NCBI GenBank assembly: GCA_028871815.1
Contig: JAGWMJ010000001.1
Coordinates: forward strand, 124,001-188,000
Direction: 5' to 3'
Source of the DNA: Armatimonadota bacterium
GTDB taxonomy: Bacteria > Armatimonadota > Chthonomonadetes > Chthonomonadales > Chthonomonadaceae
Length of the DNA stretch: 64,000 nt
The position numbers and the translations under genes were made by a program. The notes under the pieces are model-generated. The model searched no databases. It was not told where the DNA came from and saw only the letters and a program-made list of their open reading frames with translations. Numbering within the stretch: position 1 is the first letter of the stretch; each line of letters begins with the position of its first letter. This document shows positions 26,719 to 35,852 of the stretch, piece after piece.

Positions 26719-27882
26719 ATGAGAATGATGCGAAGGGCGGGGCCAGCGGCACTTTTGCTATCGGCGCCCGCCCTTTGCATGGGTCTCGCCCACTCGCGCA
26801 TTGCCGCGCCACCCACGCTGAACATCGGTTCGCAGGCGCCCGCGATCAGCGGCGTTACGTGGCTGCATGGCGGGCCGGTAACGCGTTATGTGCCGGGTCA
26901 CATCTACGTGCTCGAGTTCTGGGCAACCTGGTGCGAGCCATGCAGGCAGACGTTTCCCTATCTCGCCGCTCTTGCTTCCCGGTACCACGGCAAGCTCACC
27001 GTGGTCGCCGTCGACTCCTTCGAGCGCGTCACGCCGGGCGGCGCTTCGGCGCCCGCGCTGGTCAAGCGATTTGCCTCCGGCATTTCGGGCGGCATGCCAT
27101 ACCCCATCGCGATCGATGGCCCAGAACGCACGATGGCGCGGCAGTGGCTGCTGCGCTCCGGTGAGACCGCCATTCCGGTGGCGTTCGTTGTGGATGGGCG
27201 TGGGAGGCTGGCATGGGTCGGCTTTCCGATGAATGTAGGGCCCGTTGTGCAGGCAATGGCCGCAGGTACCTGGAACCTGGCGGCGTTTGCCCGGCAGCGC
27301 AACGCGGCGAACGCAGAGGACGCCGCAAAGCAGAGCGTACTGACGGCTGTAGCCGTACTGGTACGTGCAAACAAACCCGGTCCGGCGCTGGCGACGCTGA
27401 ACCGTGGAATCACAGCGCACCCCGCACTGGCGCCTGGTTTCGGCCTCCTGAAGTTTCATCTGATGCTGATGGCAGGCGATCCGAACGCCTGCAACTTTGG
27501 CCTGAAGCTGGCGGAAAGCCAATACGCGGCCGACGCCAACACGCTGGACCAGATTGGCACCGCGATTGTAAAAAGCCGGCGAGTAAAGAATGCCAACTAC
27601 AAGATTGCGGTGGAGATTGAGGACCAGGCGAACCAGTTGAGTGGGCGCACCAGCTGCGTAATGCTGGATGACCTGGCGGCGGCACGGTTCAAGGCCGGCG
27701 ACGCAGCAGGCGCAGCCGCGGCGGAGCGCGAGGCGCTGGATCGGGCCGGGGCCATCCAGGTGGTCGGCCAGCCGTCCGGCGGTAGCGGCAAGTCTGAGGC
27801 TGAGGACCTTGCCATACAGATTCGGCAGCACTTCACCAACCGGCTCAACTTCTATCTTGCCGCCGCACGATCGCGAAAGTGA
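26719..27882 (+). CDS. Second secreted TlpA-like thioredoxin-fold protein (paralogue)
   Basis: 387 residues. Signal peptide (AGPAALLLSAPALCMGLAH), redoxin domain with EFWATWCEPCRQTFPYL (Cys72, Cys75) and IPVAFVVDGRGRLAWVGFPM, and a C-terminal helical region with the same boundaries as the upstream gene (ANKPGPALATLNRGITAHP). The CEPC dipeptide differs from CGPC in the first copy, which should change redox potential. Clearly a tandem duplicate that has diverged. It is 7 bases upstream of an M1 aminopeptidase lipoprotein gene, so they are probably co-transcribed. Confidence 0.9.
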   Translation: MRMMRRAGPAALLLSAPALCMGLAHSRIAAPPTLNIGSQAPAISGVTWLHGGPVTRYVPGHIYVLEFWATWCEPCRQTFPYLAALASRYHGKLTVVAVDSFERVTPGGASAPALVKRFASGISGGMPYPIAIDGPERTMARQWLLRSGETAIPVAFVVDGRGRLAWVGFPMNVGPVVQAMAAGTWNLAAFARQRNAANAEDAAKQSVLTAVAVLVRANKPGPALATLNRGITAHPALAPGFGLLKFHLMLMAGDPNACNFGLKLAESQYAADANTLDQIGTAIVKSRRVKNANYKIAVEIEDQANQLSGRTSCVMLDDLAAARFKAGDAAGAAAAEREALDRAGAIQVVGQPSGGSGKSEAEDLAIQIRQHFTNRLNFYLAAARSRK

Positions 27883-27889
27883 AGAAACG

Positions 27890-29671
27890 ATGACTTCTCC
27901 CGTCCATCGAGGCTCTGCCTGGCTGCGCCTCCTCGCCGCACTACTGCTCGCCCCGGCTTGTGGGTTGACGCTTCAGGGCTGTGGCGCACCGGCGTCGGCC
28001 GGAACGCGGCAGACCGTACCGCCCGGAGAGTCGCAATGGCTGCCCCCAATCGCGACCTTGCACCCGCCATTCGTCCCGACGTTCCACGACGAGCACATCG
28101 CACTTCGCATTGACGTCGACCCAGCGGGCGAGACGATCACCGGCGCGGCCAGCCATACCATTACTGCGCTGGCGACGCCGCTTTCGCGGATCCAGCTGGA
28201 TGCCGGCGCCGAACTACAGATCCGATCCTGCGCGATTGATGGACGCCCCGTACCGTTTGTTCACCAGCAGGAGAGCCTCGTTGTCAAGCCGGTACGGCCG
28301 ATTCCGGCCGGCCACTCTGTAACGCTCCATATCGCGTGGACGCTCACCGGCGGACCTGCGAACGCCGGGCCAAACGGTACGCTCGGCTGGAAGTGGGTTG
28401 AGCCGGGGCTGCGATCGGGGGTAGCCGCGGTTGGGTTCTGGACTCAGGGTGAAACGAACGGGAATCACCTGTGGGCGCCGATGGTCGACCATCCCAATGT
28501 GAAGACCACCGTGGATGAGATCGTTACCGTGCCGGCCGGCTGGGCGTGCATCGGGAACGGCAGTCTGGTCAGCGACGTGTCGCATCGCGGAGCGGGCACG
28601 CACACCATCCACTGGCAGTTGAAGGAGCCTATCGCAACATATTTGATCTCGCTGGCAGGCGGCGCGATGGACGAGAAGCACACCGAGTGGCATGGCATCC
28701 CGTTGACCTACGCCGTTCCGGCCGGCCAGGGCGCGGCGCTGGATGCCTCCTTCGGCAACACGCCCGACATTCTCTCGTTCTACACCGGCGTGCTGCATGT
28801 GGCGTTTCCGTGGCCAAAACTGGCTCAGACGGCTGTCCCCGGGTTCAACGGCGGCATGGAAAACGCAAGCGCCATCACGTACGGCACGTCCATACTCTCG
28901 AGGCCGGGCGCGGCCAACTACCCGTCCTCGTACTTCACGTCGCACGAAATCGCGCATCAGTGGTTTGGCGACCTGGTCACCTGCAAGGATTGGGGCGATA
29001 TCTGGCTGAACGAGGGTTTTGCCACCTTTATGCAGCTGCAGTACTTCCGGCACGCGTTTGGTAAGGCCGCATTTGACGGTGCACGCGAAAACGACCTCAG
29101 GACGGTGCTCGCGGAAGCCACCCGGTACGAGAGACCGCTGAGCTGCCTGACCTACAGACAGCGAGATATGCTCTTTGACTCGTGCTCCTACCAGAAGGGC
29201 GCGCTGGTTCTGGACTTGCTGCGGCGCACAATGGGTGACACCAGATTCTGGCACGCCATACGACTGTACTTGACCCGTTACCGGTTCGGCAATGCCAATT
29301 CGCGCGATTTCGAGCGTGCAATGGCACAGGGCGGGGGCATGGATCTCAGCACATTCTTCCGCCAATGGGTGTTTCTGCCCGGTCATCCAATCATTTCCGG
29401 CGAATGGACATGGAACGCTGCCACCGGCCACGTGGTTGTAACGGCGGAGCAGCGCACCAGCATTGCATCCGGTCCGGCAGTCTGGAACGTGCCTCTGAAG
29501 ATCGCCGTCGATACCGCTGGCGGCAAAACCGCCGAATTCACGGAGACCTTTGACCAGGACAACCAGAGTTGGTCGCTACCGGTAGGCGCGCACCCAACCG
29601 CGGTACGGCTGGACCCGGACCACATCCTGCCGGGCGAAGTGGAGCAGCCGAAAGAAGGCGCCGCCGGCTGA
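27890..29671 (+). CDS. M1-family zinc metallopeptidase, lipoprotein
   Basis: 593 residues from the ATG at 27890; the frame is open upstream, but that part overlaps the TlpA-like gene. The signal has a lipobox LTLQGC (Cys31), so it is probably lipid-anchored. The gluzincin catalytic site is intact: GGMEN at 321-325, HEIAH (His352, Glu353, His356) and the third ligand Glu375 in WLNEGFATF. The N-terminal beta-saddle domain precedes the catalytic domain. There is no ERAP-like C-terminal domain, so it is a short M1 enzyme. It probably trims N-terminal residues of exported or environmental peptides. Confidence 0.93.
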   Translation: MTSPVHRGSAWLRLLAALLLAPACGLTLQGCGAPASAGTRQTVPPGESQWLPPIATLHPPFVPTFHDEHIALRIDVDPAGETITGAASHTITALATPLSRIQLDAGAELQIRSCAIDGRPVPFVHQQESLVVKPVRPIPAGHSVTLHIAWTLTGGPANAGPNGTLGWKWVEPGLRSGVAAVGFWTQGETNGNHLWAPMVDHPNVKTTVDEIVTVPAGWACIGNGSLVSDVSHRGAGTHTIHWQLKEPIATYLISLAGGAMDEKHTEWHGIPLTYAVPAGQGAALDASFGNTPDILSFYTGVLHVAFPWPKLAQTAVPGFNGGMENASAITYGTSILSRPGAANYPSSYFTSHEIAHQWFGDLVTCKDWGDIWLNEGFATFMQLQYFRHAFGKAAFDGARENDLRTVLAEATRYERPLSCLTYRQRDMLFDSCSYQKGALVLDLLRRTMGDTRFWHAIRLYLTRYRFGNANSRDFERAMAQGGGMDLSTFFRQWVFLPGHPIISGEWTWNAATGHVVVTAEQRTSIASGPAVWNVPLKIAVDTAGGKTAEFTETFDQDNQSWSLPVGAHPTAVRLDPDHILPGEVEQPKEGAAG

Positions 29672-29807
29672 TGCCGGTTCGGGCGGCTCGGTTGGAGGAT
29701 ATAGGCGCGCGTTTGCCGAACTCGGTGGCATCAGCGCGCGTCTTTGTACCGCCGCATTCGTTAACCGCAACCGGCTTGAGGGTTGCTTGCTTCAAGGAAG
29801 TACCGCT

Positions 29808-32345
29808 ATGTTCAACCGCATTTCCAGAGCTGCCTTGTGTGTTGGGGCCGTGTGGCTTGCTGCCGGCATGGCGGCGCCGGCTTCCGCCCAGTTTATGGGT
29901 CCAAGTGGCCAGAAGCCATGGGAGCCGCCGTTGGCGCATCTGCACTACGCTCGCAACCGTGATTACCATGACAAGCATCTGAAACTCGTTCTCACGGTGA
30001 ACCCGGCCTCGCACTCCATCTCAGGTGTTGTAACGCACACGCTGGCGCCGCTGCGCGGCGGGCTAAGCAAGGTGGAGATTGACGCGGGCGACGATCTGAA
30101 TATCCTCAAGTGCTCCATCAACGGCGCTTCAAAGCCATTTGTTCATCAAGACAATCAGCTGATCATCGACAACGGCTCGGCTCTTCAGCGTGCGCAGTAT
30201 GTGACGGTAGGCGTGCGCTACACCATGACGAAAATGGGCGTTCGTGGCGGGCCGAGCGGCTTTTTTGGATGGTATTGGATCGATCGGGATCCCTCGCAGC
30301 CCACACGCGTTCCGGGCTTCTGGACGCAGGGTGAAACCGACGGCAACCATCTGTGGGTTCCGCTTTACGACTATCCCAACGACAAATTGACTTCCGACGA
30401 GATTGTGACGACACCGGCGAACTACGAGTGCATCGGAAACGGAGCTCTCGTCAGTGATACGGTAAACGCCGCCGCGCACACGCGCACGGTACATTGGCAG
30501 ATGAAGCTGCCGCATGCCACCTATCTGCTTTCGCTGGTTGGCGGCGAGTTCGATATTCAGCATGCGGTCTGGCGTGGCGTGCCGCTCTACTACGTTGTGC
30601 CGAAGGGAATGGGCTGGATGATTCCGGGCAGCTTTGGCAATGTGCCCGATATTCTCAGCTTCTACAGCGACACGTTGGGATATAAGTATCCCTGGCCGAA
30701 GCTCGCCTGCGATGCAATGCTCGATTTTGGCGGCGGCATGGAGAATGTCAGCGCGATCACTTTTGAAGCGAACGCGCTCAGCGGCATGCGCTCCGGCCAC
30801 TACGCAATGTCGAGCCTGACATCGCACGAGATCGCGCATCAGTGGTTCGGCGATACCGTTACGTGCAAGGACTGGGGCGACATCTGGCTGAACGAGAGCT
30901 TTGCCACATTTATGCAAATCTCGTACACCCGGCACCTGGATGGCAAGGACGCCTTCGATATCGACCTCAACAACAACGTGAACGAGTATCTGGCGGTTGC
31001 GCATCGCTACCAGCGACCGCTGCGCGATCTGATGTACTCCGACAAGAACATGATGTTCGATGGGTTCACCTATCCCAAGGGCGGTGTCATTCTCAACATG
31101 CTGCGGCTGTGGATGGGTAACGGACCATTCTGGCGCGGGCTTGGCTACTACCTGCGTACCAATCAGTTCACTCCCGTGGATACGCATGATCTGGAGAAGG
31201 CGCTTACCGTAAGCAGCGGCATCAACGTATCGCCGTTTTTCGACCAGTGGGTTTTTAAGCCGGGGCATCCGGTGCTGCAGTTCGATTGGTCGTACGACGA
31301 TTCGGCGCACACCGTGTCGGTTGATGTACAGCAACTGCAAAACACCGATGACGGTACACCAATCTACAACGTACCCCTCACCATTGGCCTGCTGGATGGC
31401 GCCACATGCCTGCGCAAGACCGTGACACTGGATCGGAAGCGGCAGACGTTTGAATTCTCAACGGCGACGCGCCCGGCGGCTGTGCTCCTGGACCCGGACC
31501 ACCACCTGCTCAAGGAGATGAAGTCGGATGGCTGGAGCGCCGACGAACTGGCGCCGATTCTGCTGCATGCGCCGTGCGTGGTGGATCGCATCGAAGCCGA
31601 GACGCAGCTCACCAACCCGAGCCAGGATGGCACGGCATCAGCGAAACTGCCAGATTCGGTAGCGCACCTGTTGGCCGAGGCTCTTAAGACCGAGACGAGC
31701 GATCACGCCGCGGCGATCTACCTGGTAACCTTGGGAGACAATGTCCAGCCATGGATGCGGCCCGTATTTCGCGCCGAAGCCCTCAAGACCGGTGCTCCTC
31801 AAACGGAGGCGACCGCGCTGGCGGCGCTAGGCAAGATGAGCCCAACGCCGGAGGATATCAAGTTAGAGCGCGCCGCAGCGATGAGCGATACGGCAACGTA
31901 CGGTGTGGTTGAGGCCGGCATCAATGCTCTGGGAAACTGGGATGCGCTGAACAACCTGGACGTGTTCCAGCATCAAGTGAATGTCCGCTCACCGTACGAT
32001 GCCCTGGCAAACACGGTGGTCAACATTCTTTCGAACAGCAACAGCGACCGCGAGGCTCCGATATTGATACCCGCTGCCGTGGGCGCCTTCCACTCGGTGA
32101 GCGTGCGATCCAACGCCATCAGCGCGCTGGCGCACCTGCCCAAAACCGACACGCGCATCAACTCCGCGCTGGTCTCGATGCTGAAGAGGTCGGAGCCGCC
32201 CGATATCGAGGTGAATGTGATTGACGCGCTGCGCATCCGGCGCGCGCGTTCTGCAATGCCGGCGATTCGTGCTTTAGCGGCGAAGACCACAGTACAAGCG
32301 GTCAAGGACTCGGCCCGGACCGCTCTGGACACGCTTTCCCGGTAG
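29808..32345 (+). CDS. Secreted M1-family aminopeptidase with C-terminal HEAT-like region
   Basis: 845 residues. The start at 29808 has AAGGAAG 7 bases upstream; an ATG at 29787 is less likely. It has a classical signal peptide (ALCVGAVWLAAGMAAPASAQ). The catalytic site is GGGMEN at 308-313, HEIAH (His340, Glu341, His344) and Glu363 in WLNESFATF. It is similar to the preceding M1 gene through the peptidase part. From about residue 560 it adds alpha-helical repeats (HEAT/PBS-like: SVRSNAISALAHLPKTDTR; DIEVNVIDALRIRRARSAMP), absent from the lipoprotein copy. This is a divergent tandem duplicate, soluble rather than lipidated. Confidence 0.92.
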   Translation: MFNRISRAALCVGAVWLAAGMAAPASAQFMGPSGQKPWEPPLAHLHYARNRDYHDKHLKLVLTVNPASHSISGVVTHTLAPLRGGLSKVEIDAGDDLNILKCSINGASKPFVHQDNQLIIDNGSALQRAQYVTVGVRYTMTKMGVRGGPSGFFGWYWIDRDPSQPTRVPGFWTQGETDGNHLWVPLYDYPNDKLTSDEIVTTPANYECIGNGALVSDTVNAAAHTRTVHWQMKLPHATYLLSLVGGEFDIQHAVWRGVPLYYVVPKGMGWMIPGSFGNVPDILSFYSDTLGYKYPWPKLACDAMLDFGGGMENVSAITFEANALSGMRSGHYAMSSLTSHEIAHQWFGDTVTCKDWGDIWLNESFATFMQISYTRHLDGKDAFDIDLNNNVNEYLAVAHRYQRPLRDLMYSDKNMMFDGFTYPKGGVILNMLRLWMGNGPFWRGLGYYLRTNQFTPVDTHDLEKALTVSSGINVSPFFDQWVFKPGHPVLQFDWSYDDSAHTVSVDVQQLQNTDDGTPIYNVPLTIGLLDGATCLRKTVTLDRKRQTFEFSTATRPAAVLLDPDHHLLKEMKSDGWSADELAPILLHAPCVVDRIEAETQLTNPSQDGTASAKLPDSVAHLLAEALKTETSDHAAAIYLVTLGDNVQPWMRPVFRAEALKTGAPQTEATALAALGKMSPTPEDIKLERAAAMSDTATYGVVEAGINALGNWDALNNLDVFQHQVNVRSPYDALANTVVNILSNSNSDREAPILIPAAVGAFHSVSVRSNAISALAHLPKTDTRINSALVSMLKRSEPPDIEVNVIDALRIRRARSAMPAIRALAAKTTVQAVKDSARTALDTLSR

Positions 32346-32543
32346 CGGCTGCTGGGCTGTTTGCCCACCCGCCGATGCGCGCAGTTGTGCCCAGCCGGCG
32401 TCATGCCAACTCGCCAACCGGTTCCCGGCGCCTGCTGCGTGGGCAGCGCAGCAGCCACGCCAGAGTCGGTCATGCGGTGTGATAAGATAGAAGTCGTTCT
32501 GCCGCGAGACGCAGGACCGTTGCTTTGCCGGGGAGGTCGCAAA

Positions 32544-33419
32544 ATGAACAGGGGATGGAGCTTTTTGGCGCTGCTTGCTTGCTGCGCGCCGGTGGGTTTG
32601 GCTCGTGGCGCGGCCGCGCCGCGGCCGCAGGCGAAGCTCAAGACCAACTTTACGTTCGTTGTCTACGGAGATACTCGGGGCGGATACGCCGTGCATCGGG
32701 CAATTGTTGCCGATATCGTGAAGCTGCACCCGGTGCTGGTACTGCAGACCGGCGACCTGGTTGCCGATGGCCGCAGCGCCCGGCTCTGGAGGATCTACGA
32801 TCAGATTGTGGCGCCACTGCATCAAAACCACATCCTCGTCTACCCAGCCAGGGGCAATCACGACCTGGGCGGCAATGGGTACGAAGAGCACGTCACCGAT
32901 CCGTTTACATCCGGCACGAAGCTGCACTACTCGCTGGACTACGGCAACTGCCACTTTGTATCGCTCGACAGTTTTGAAAAGTACGGCGCCGGCAGTCCGC
33001 AATACAAATGGCTGGAGAGCGATCTCGCTGCGGCCGACAAGGCTTCGCAGCACATCTTCGTCTTCTTCCACGTCTCATCCTGGTCGGTTGGCCTCCACGG
33101 CGACAGCCTGCCCGCACAGAAGTGGTTGGATCCTCTTTTTGAGAAGTACCACGTGCGGGCGGTGTTTTCGGGGCATGACCACATCTACTACCGCACGGTG
33201 CGTAACGGCATCACCTATGTGGTCACCGGTGGTGGCGGCGCGCCGCTTTACCCGGTGGATGCGGGCAAGGGAGAGATAACGGGCGACGTGGCTGAGAGCG
33301 TTCACAACTACGTGGTCTGCAAGGTGCGCGGAAACGTGATTGTGGTTACAGCGTACCGGCTCGACGGATCGGTCCTCGACGACTTCACGCTGCACGCTCC
33401 CGGAACCATCGGCTACTGA
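32544..33419 (+). CDS. Secreted calcineurin-like metallophosphoesterase
   Basis: 291 residues. GGGAGG lies 7 bases before the ATG at 32544. Signal peptide (WSFLALLACCAPVGLARGAA). All metal-ligand motifs of the family are visible in order: YGDTRGG, QTGDLVADG, ARGNHDLGG, FHVSSWS, and FSGHDHIYY. The length and simple architecture resemble purple-acid-phosphatase-like exported phosphoesterases; substrate unknown. It follows the TlpA/TlpA/M1/M1 cluster after about 200 bases and may have its own promoter (GTGATAAGAT near 32478). Confidence 0.9.
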   Translation: MNRGWSFLALLACCAPVGLARGAAAPRPQAKLKTNFTFVVYGDTRGGYAVHRAIVADIVKLHPVLVLQTGDLVADGRSARLWRIYDQIVAPLHQNHILVYPARGNHDLGGNGYEEHVTDPFTSGTKLHYSLDYGNCHFVSLDSFEKYGAGSPQYKWLESDLAAADKASQHIFVFFHVSSWSVGLHGDSLPAQKWLDPLFEKYHVRAVFSGHDHIYYRTVRNGITYVVTGGGGAPLYPVDAGKGEITGDVAESVHNYVVCKVRGNVIVVTAYRLDGSVLDDFTLHAPGTIGY

Positions 33420-33473
33420 CACTCCGCGGCGGCCGAATCGTAAACCGGAGAGTTGGACGTGCGCTGCCGGCAA

Positions 33474-34331
33474 TCACTCGGGCGCCGGTGGCGCCTTGCG
33501 TGAGTCTCGCGCTCCCGATGGCCTCAGTGGACGGATAAGCCGCTTGCGGTTCGACCAGGTGGTCACCGTAGTCAAGCCACAATCTATGGCGAGCTCTGCC
33601 ACGGTCTGGTATTTCCAGCCGAGCTGGTCGGGATGGTGGGCGTCGGAGCCGATTGAGAGCAGAGTGCCGCCCAGGTCCGCATAGCGGCGCACCGTATCGG
33701 CGCACGGATAGGTGACGCCGATACCCTGGTGCAGGCCGGCAGAGTTGATCTCGAGGGCGCAGCGCTTCTTCACGGCGAGGCGCAGCACGTCGTTGGTTTC
33801 GTCCTCCAGGCTGCCCGCTTCCGGCAGGCCCCAAACGGCCACTCCGCGACGGTTTGCATACTCCATGTGGCCAATGATATCGAACAGGCCGGCCGCCACC
33901 GAATCGCGCACCGCGGCGAGATAGTCGCGCCATGCCGTGTAGGCTGTTCGGCCGGCGTTGTACTCCGGCGTCATCAGCATCTTTCGATCGACGTAGTGCA
34001 CGCTGCCAATCACAAAGTCAAACGCGTGCTGCTGCAGCCAGATCCCGATCTCATCTTCAAACCAGCGTTGGTAGTCGATCTCGATACCGGCCCGGATCGT
34101 CAACCGGCCCTCATATCTCTCCCTGGCCTTCTGGATCGCTTTCATCCACAGCTGGTACTGGAAGTAATCCACAACAGGATCTTGCGGATCGAAGTCCTTA
34201 TGCTCGGAAAAGCCGATCTCATCCAGGCCTATTTCGATAGCTCGTCGGCAGTGCTGATCGATGGTGGCGCGGCCGTCGTGCGAGAACCGGCTGTGCACCT
34301 GATAATCGACAGCGGTGTAGTTACCTATCAT
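33474..34331 (-). CDS. PHP-domain histidinol-phosphatase (HisK-like)
   Basis: 285 residues. PHP-fold metallophosphatase, likely dephosphorylating histidinol phosphate in histidine biosynthesis. Metal-binding motifs: FSEHKDF, AGIEIDY, IGSVHYVD, IIGHMEY, and IGSDAHHPDQ. The N-terminal HxH motif reads DYQVHSRFSHDG, so the first His is Gln11 while His13 is kept. This may reduce or alter one metal site. A general PHP phosphoesterase is an alternative. hisC at 11 kb is the only other histidine gene here. It is 7 bases downstream of a small membrane-anchored protein gene. Confidence 0.82.
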   Translation of the reverse strand: MIGNYTAVDYQVHSRFSHDGRATIDQHCRRAIEIGLDEIGFSEHKDFDPQDPVVDYFQYQLWMKAIQKARERYEGRLTIRAGIEIDYQRWFEDEIGIWLQQHAFDFVIGSVHYVDRKMLMTPEYNAGRTAYTAWRDYLAAVRDSVAAGLFDIIGHMEYANRRGVAVWGLPEAGSLEDETNDVLRLAVKKRCALEINSAGLHQGIGVTYPCADTVRRYADLGGTLLSIGSDAHHPDQLGWKYQTVAELAIDCGLTTVTTWSNRKRLIRPLRPSGARDSRKAPPAPE

Positions 34332-34338
34332 CCTTCCG

Positions 34339-34851
34339 TTAGTAGTCGCCGAAATTCGCCGGATCGGGTCCGGTGGTATCGGCGCTCACGATACGCCACC
34401 TTCGCACCCGCACCAGGCCAAACCATGTGGCAACCGAGACGCGGCGCAGCCGAAGCACGATATGGCCGGTATAGTCCTGCGCCTGATACTCCTTCCGGCT
34501 TTCGTTGATGCCGAGGTCAAACTCTGCGATCATCTCCGGGCCGCTGGGCACAATCGAGATGTGGTTCATTTCAATCTGCAGCGTTCCGGCATCATTCATC
34601 CCGCGATCTACCAGCCTCTCGAATTGATCGCGGTTCATGCTGGTTACCCGCATGTTCGACTGCGTTGCGAAGGCGTTCATCACGCCGCCGGTATCCTTGT
34701 GCTCGGCTGCGGTTTTGAGGCGGCTCAGCAAAGCGCTGACCTGCTGCTGCGGCGTACCGCCGGAGCCGGCGCCGGCAATGCTATAACCCACGCCAAGGAT
34801 GACCGAGATGACGCCGGCGGCTGCCAACAGGAGCCAGGAGTTTCGTCGCAT
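34339..34851 (-). CDS. Membrane-anchored or secreted protein of unknown function
   Basis: 170 residues. One N-terminal hydrophobic helix (WLLLAAAGVISVILGVGYSI) is followed by a Gly/Gln linker and a ~130-residue soluble domain (QVSALLSRLKTAAEHKDTGG, ending RVRRWRIVSADTTG). The predicted alpha+beta pattern, with helices first and a mixed sheet later, is reminiscent of NTF2-like/SnoaL folds, but this is only a resemblance. AAGGG lies 6 bases before the ATG and a consensus promoter lies 40-68 bases upstream. It is probably co-transcribed with the PHP phosphatase gene. Confidence 0.75.
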   Translation of the reverse strand: MRRNSWLLLAAAGVISVILGVGYSIAGAGSGGTPQQQVSALLSRLKTAAEHKDTGGVMNAFATQSNMRVTSMNRDQFERLVDRGMNDAGTLQIEMNHISIVPSGPEMIAEFDLGINESRKEYQAQDYTGHIVLRLRRVSVATWFGLVRVRRWRIVSADTTGPDPANFGDY

Positions 34852-34890
34852 CGCTTACCCTTCAAGATCGAGCCGGACGGATCGCCAGCG

Positions 34891-34919
34891 ATTCTACACG
34901 CCGCGACACAGGGCGTCAA
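34891..34919 (-). promoter_or_regulatory. Sigma-70-type promoter TTGACG-N17-TAGAAT
   Basis: On the minus strand TTGACG (34919-34914) and TAGAAT (34896-34891) are separated by exactly 17 bases, with a TG dinucleotide just before the -10. The transcript would start about 35 bases before the ATG at 34851 and cover the small protein and PHP phosphatase genes. Confidence 0.65.
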
Positions 34920-35246
34920 GCGCACGCGTTGCCTCAGCCAAAACGTGACCGAACTGCAATCGTTGCACCATGTAAGAACCTGACCTTGCGCCAAAACGGT
35001 TTTGCGGTCTGACGGCAGGCAGCGCGGCACGCGCGACGCTTCGGAAGCACCTGCCCGGTCATCGCGCAATGAACATCGCGAGCGCACAGCGCATCAAAAG
35101 AGCGACGTAAACTCCGGATCGAGCAGAAGCGGACCATGAATTTGCCTAGCCTGACGGCGCGACAACCGGCGCCGCAGGAAGTTCAGCGTGCGAATCGGCT
35201 TCCATCAGCGGACAGCGCCGGCGTGACGCCTGGAAACGCCGGATGG

Positions 35247-35252
35247 TATGCT
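35247..35252 (+). promoter_or_regulatory. Candidate -10 element (TATGCT) for the ECF sigma gene, leaderless
   Basis: GGTATGCT ends 6 bases before the ATG at 35259, so the transcript would begin on the start codon. A weak -35-like GTGACG lies 18 bases upstream. No Shine-Dalgarno is seen. Confidence 0.45.
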
Positions 35253-35258
35253 TCGCGT

Positions 35259-35852
35259 ATGACCGACATGCCCGCGCCGCCGAGCCAGGCGGCTACCGAC
35301 GAGCAGCTTTTCCATCGCATCCGGAAGGGCGAGCAGCGGGCGTTCGGCGAGTTGGTGGATCGGTATGCCGACAAGATCTATCGCCTGACCCGGCGGTTCA
35401 CACAGAACGCGACCGAGGCGGAAGACCTGTCGCAAGACATTTTCATAGCTGTTTACACCGGTATCCCGCGGTTCCTTGGCCGAAGTACACCCGGAACGTG
35501 GATCTATCGGATTGCGATGAACCAGTGTTTGGAGTATCGCCGCAAGCGGCGAATCGAAACGCTCCCGCTGTTCGAGGAGGTAGCGCTCTCAGCCGCGGCT
35601 ACCGAAGCGGGACCGGAACAACTGGCGGAGAAATCGGAACTGCGCAGGCGTATCGAGCGTGCGCTGACGCACCTTTCGCCGCTTCACCAGCAGGTGATCC
35701 TGCTGCATGAACTGCACGAGCTGACATACCAGGAGGTGGCCGCGATGCTCGGTATACCGGTAGGGACCGTAAAGTCACGCCTGGCGAATGCCTTTCAAAA
35801 GCTCCGCCCGCTTCTGGCGGACTGCGCGGACGACGGAGACGAGTCAAGATGA
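35259..35852 (+). CDS. ECF-type RNA polymerase sigma factor
   Basis: 197 residues from the ATG at 35259. Sigma region 2: DEQLFHRIRKGEQRAFGELV, the core-binding DLSQDIFIAVY, and -10 recognition TPGTWIYRIAMNQCLEYRR. Sigma region 4 with HTH: LTHLSPLHQQVILLHELHEL and TYQEVAAMLGIPVGTVKSRL. It has no region 3 and no C-terminal extension. It overlaps the anti-sigma gene by 4 bases (ATGA), the usual arrangement for an ECF pair. The likely leaderless promoter right at the ATG could be autoregulated, but I could not match it to a specific ECF consensus. Confidence 0.94.
   Translation: MTDMPAPPSQAATDEQLFHRIRKGEQRAFGELVDRYADKIYRLTRRFTQNATEAEDLSQDIFIAVYTGIPRFLGRSTPGTWIYRIAMNQCLEYRRKRRIETLPLFEEVALSAAATEAGPEQLAEKSELRRRIERALTHLSPLHQQVILLHELHELTYQEVAAMLGIPVGTVKSRLANAFQKLRPLLADCADDGDESR

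Larger units (their letters stand above)
34852..35258. other. Divergent 407-base intergenic region
   Basis: It holds a consensus minus-strand promoter (34891-34919) near its left end and the candidate -10 of the ECF sigma gene at its right end. The middle has no recognisable gene; a frame open from 35136 into the sigma gene is judged non-coding upstream of 35259. Confidence 0.45.

Noticed and set aside
28214-29431. 405-residue minus-strand ORF over the M1 lipoprotein gene, and a similar one at 30129-31340
   Set aside because: Both mirror the paralogous M1 genes antisense; their resemblance to each other only reflects the duplicated sense genes.
35136-35258. Upstream extension of the ECF sigma gene to an ATG at 35136
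   Set aside because: The extension lacks homology, and a -10 element lies just before the ATG at 35259, so it is probably untranslated.
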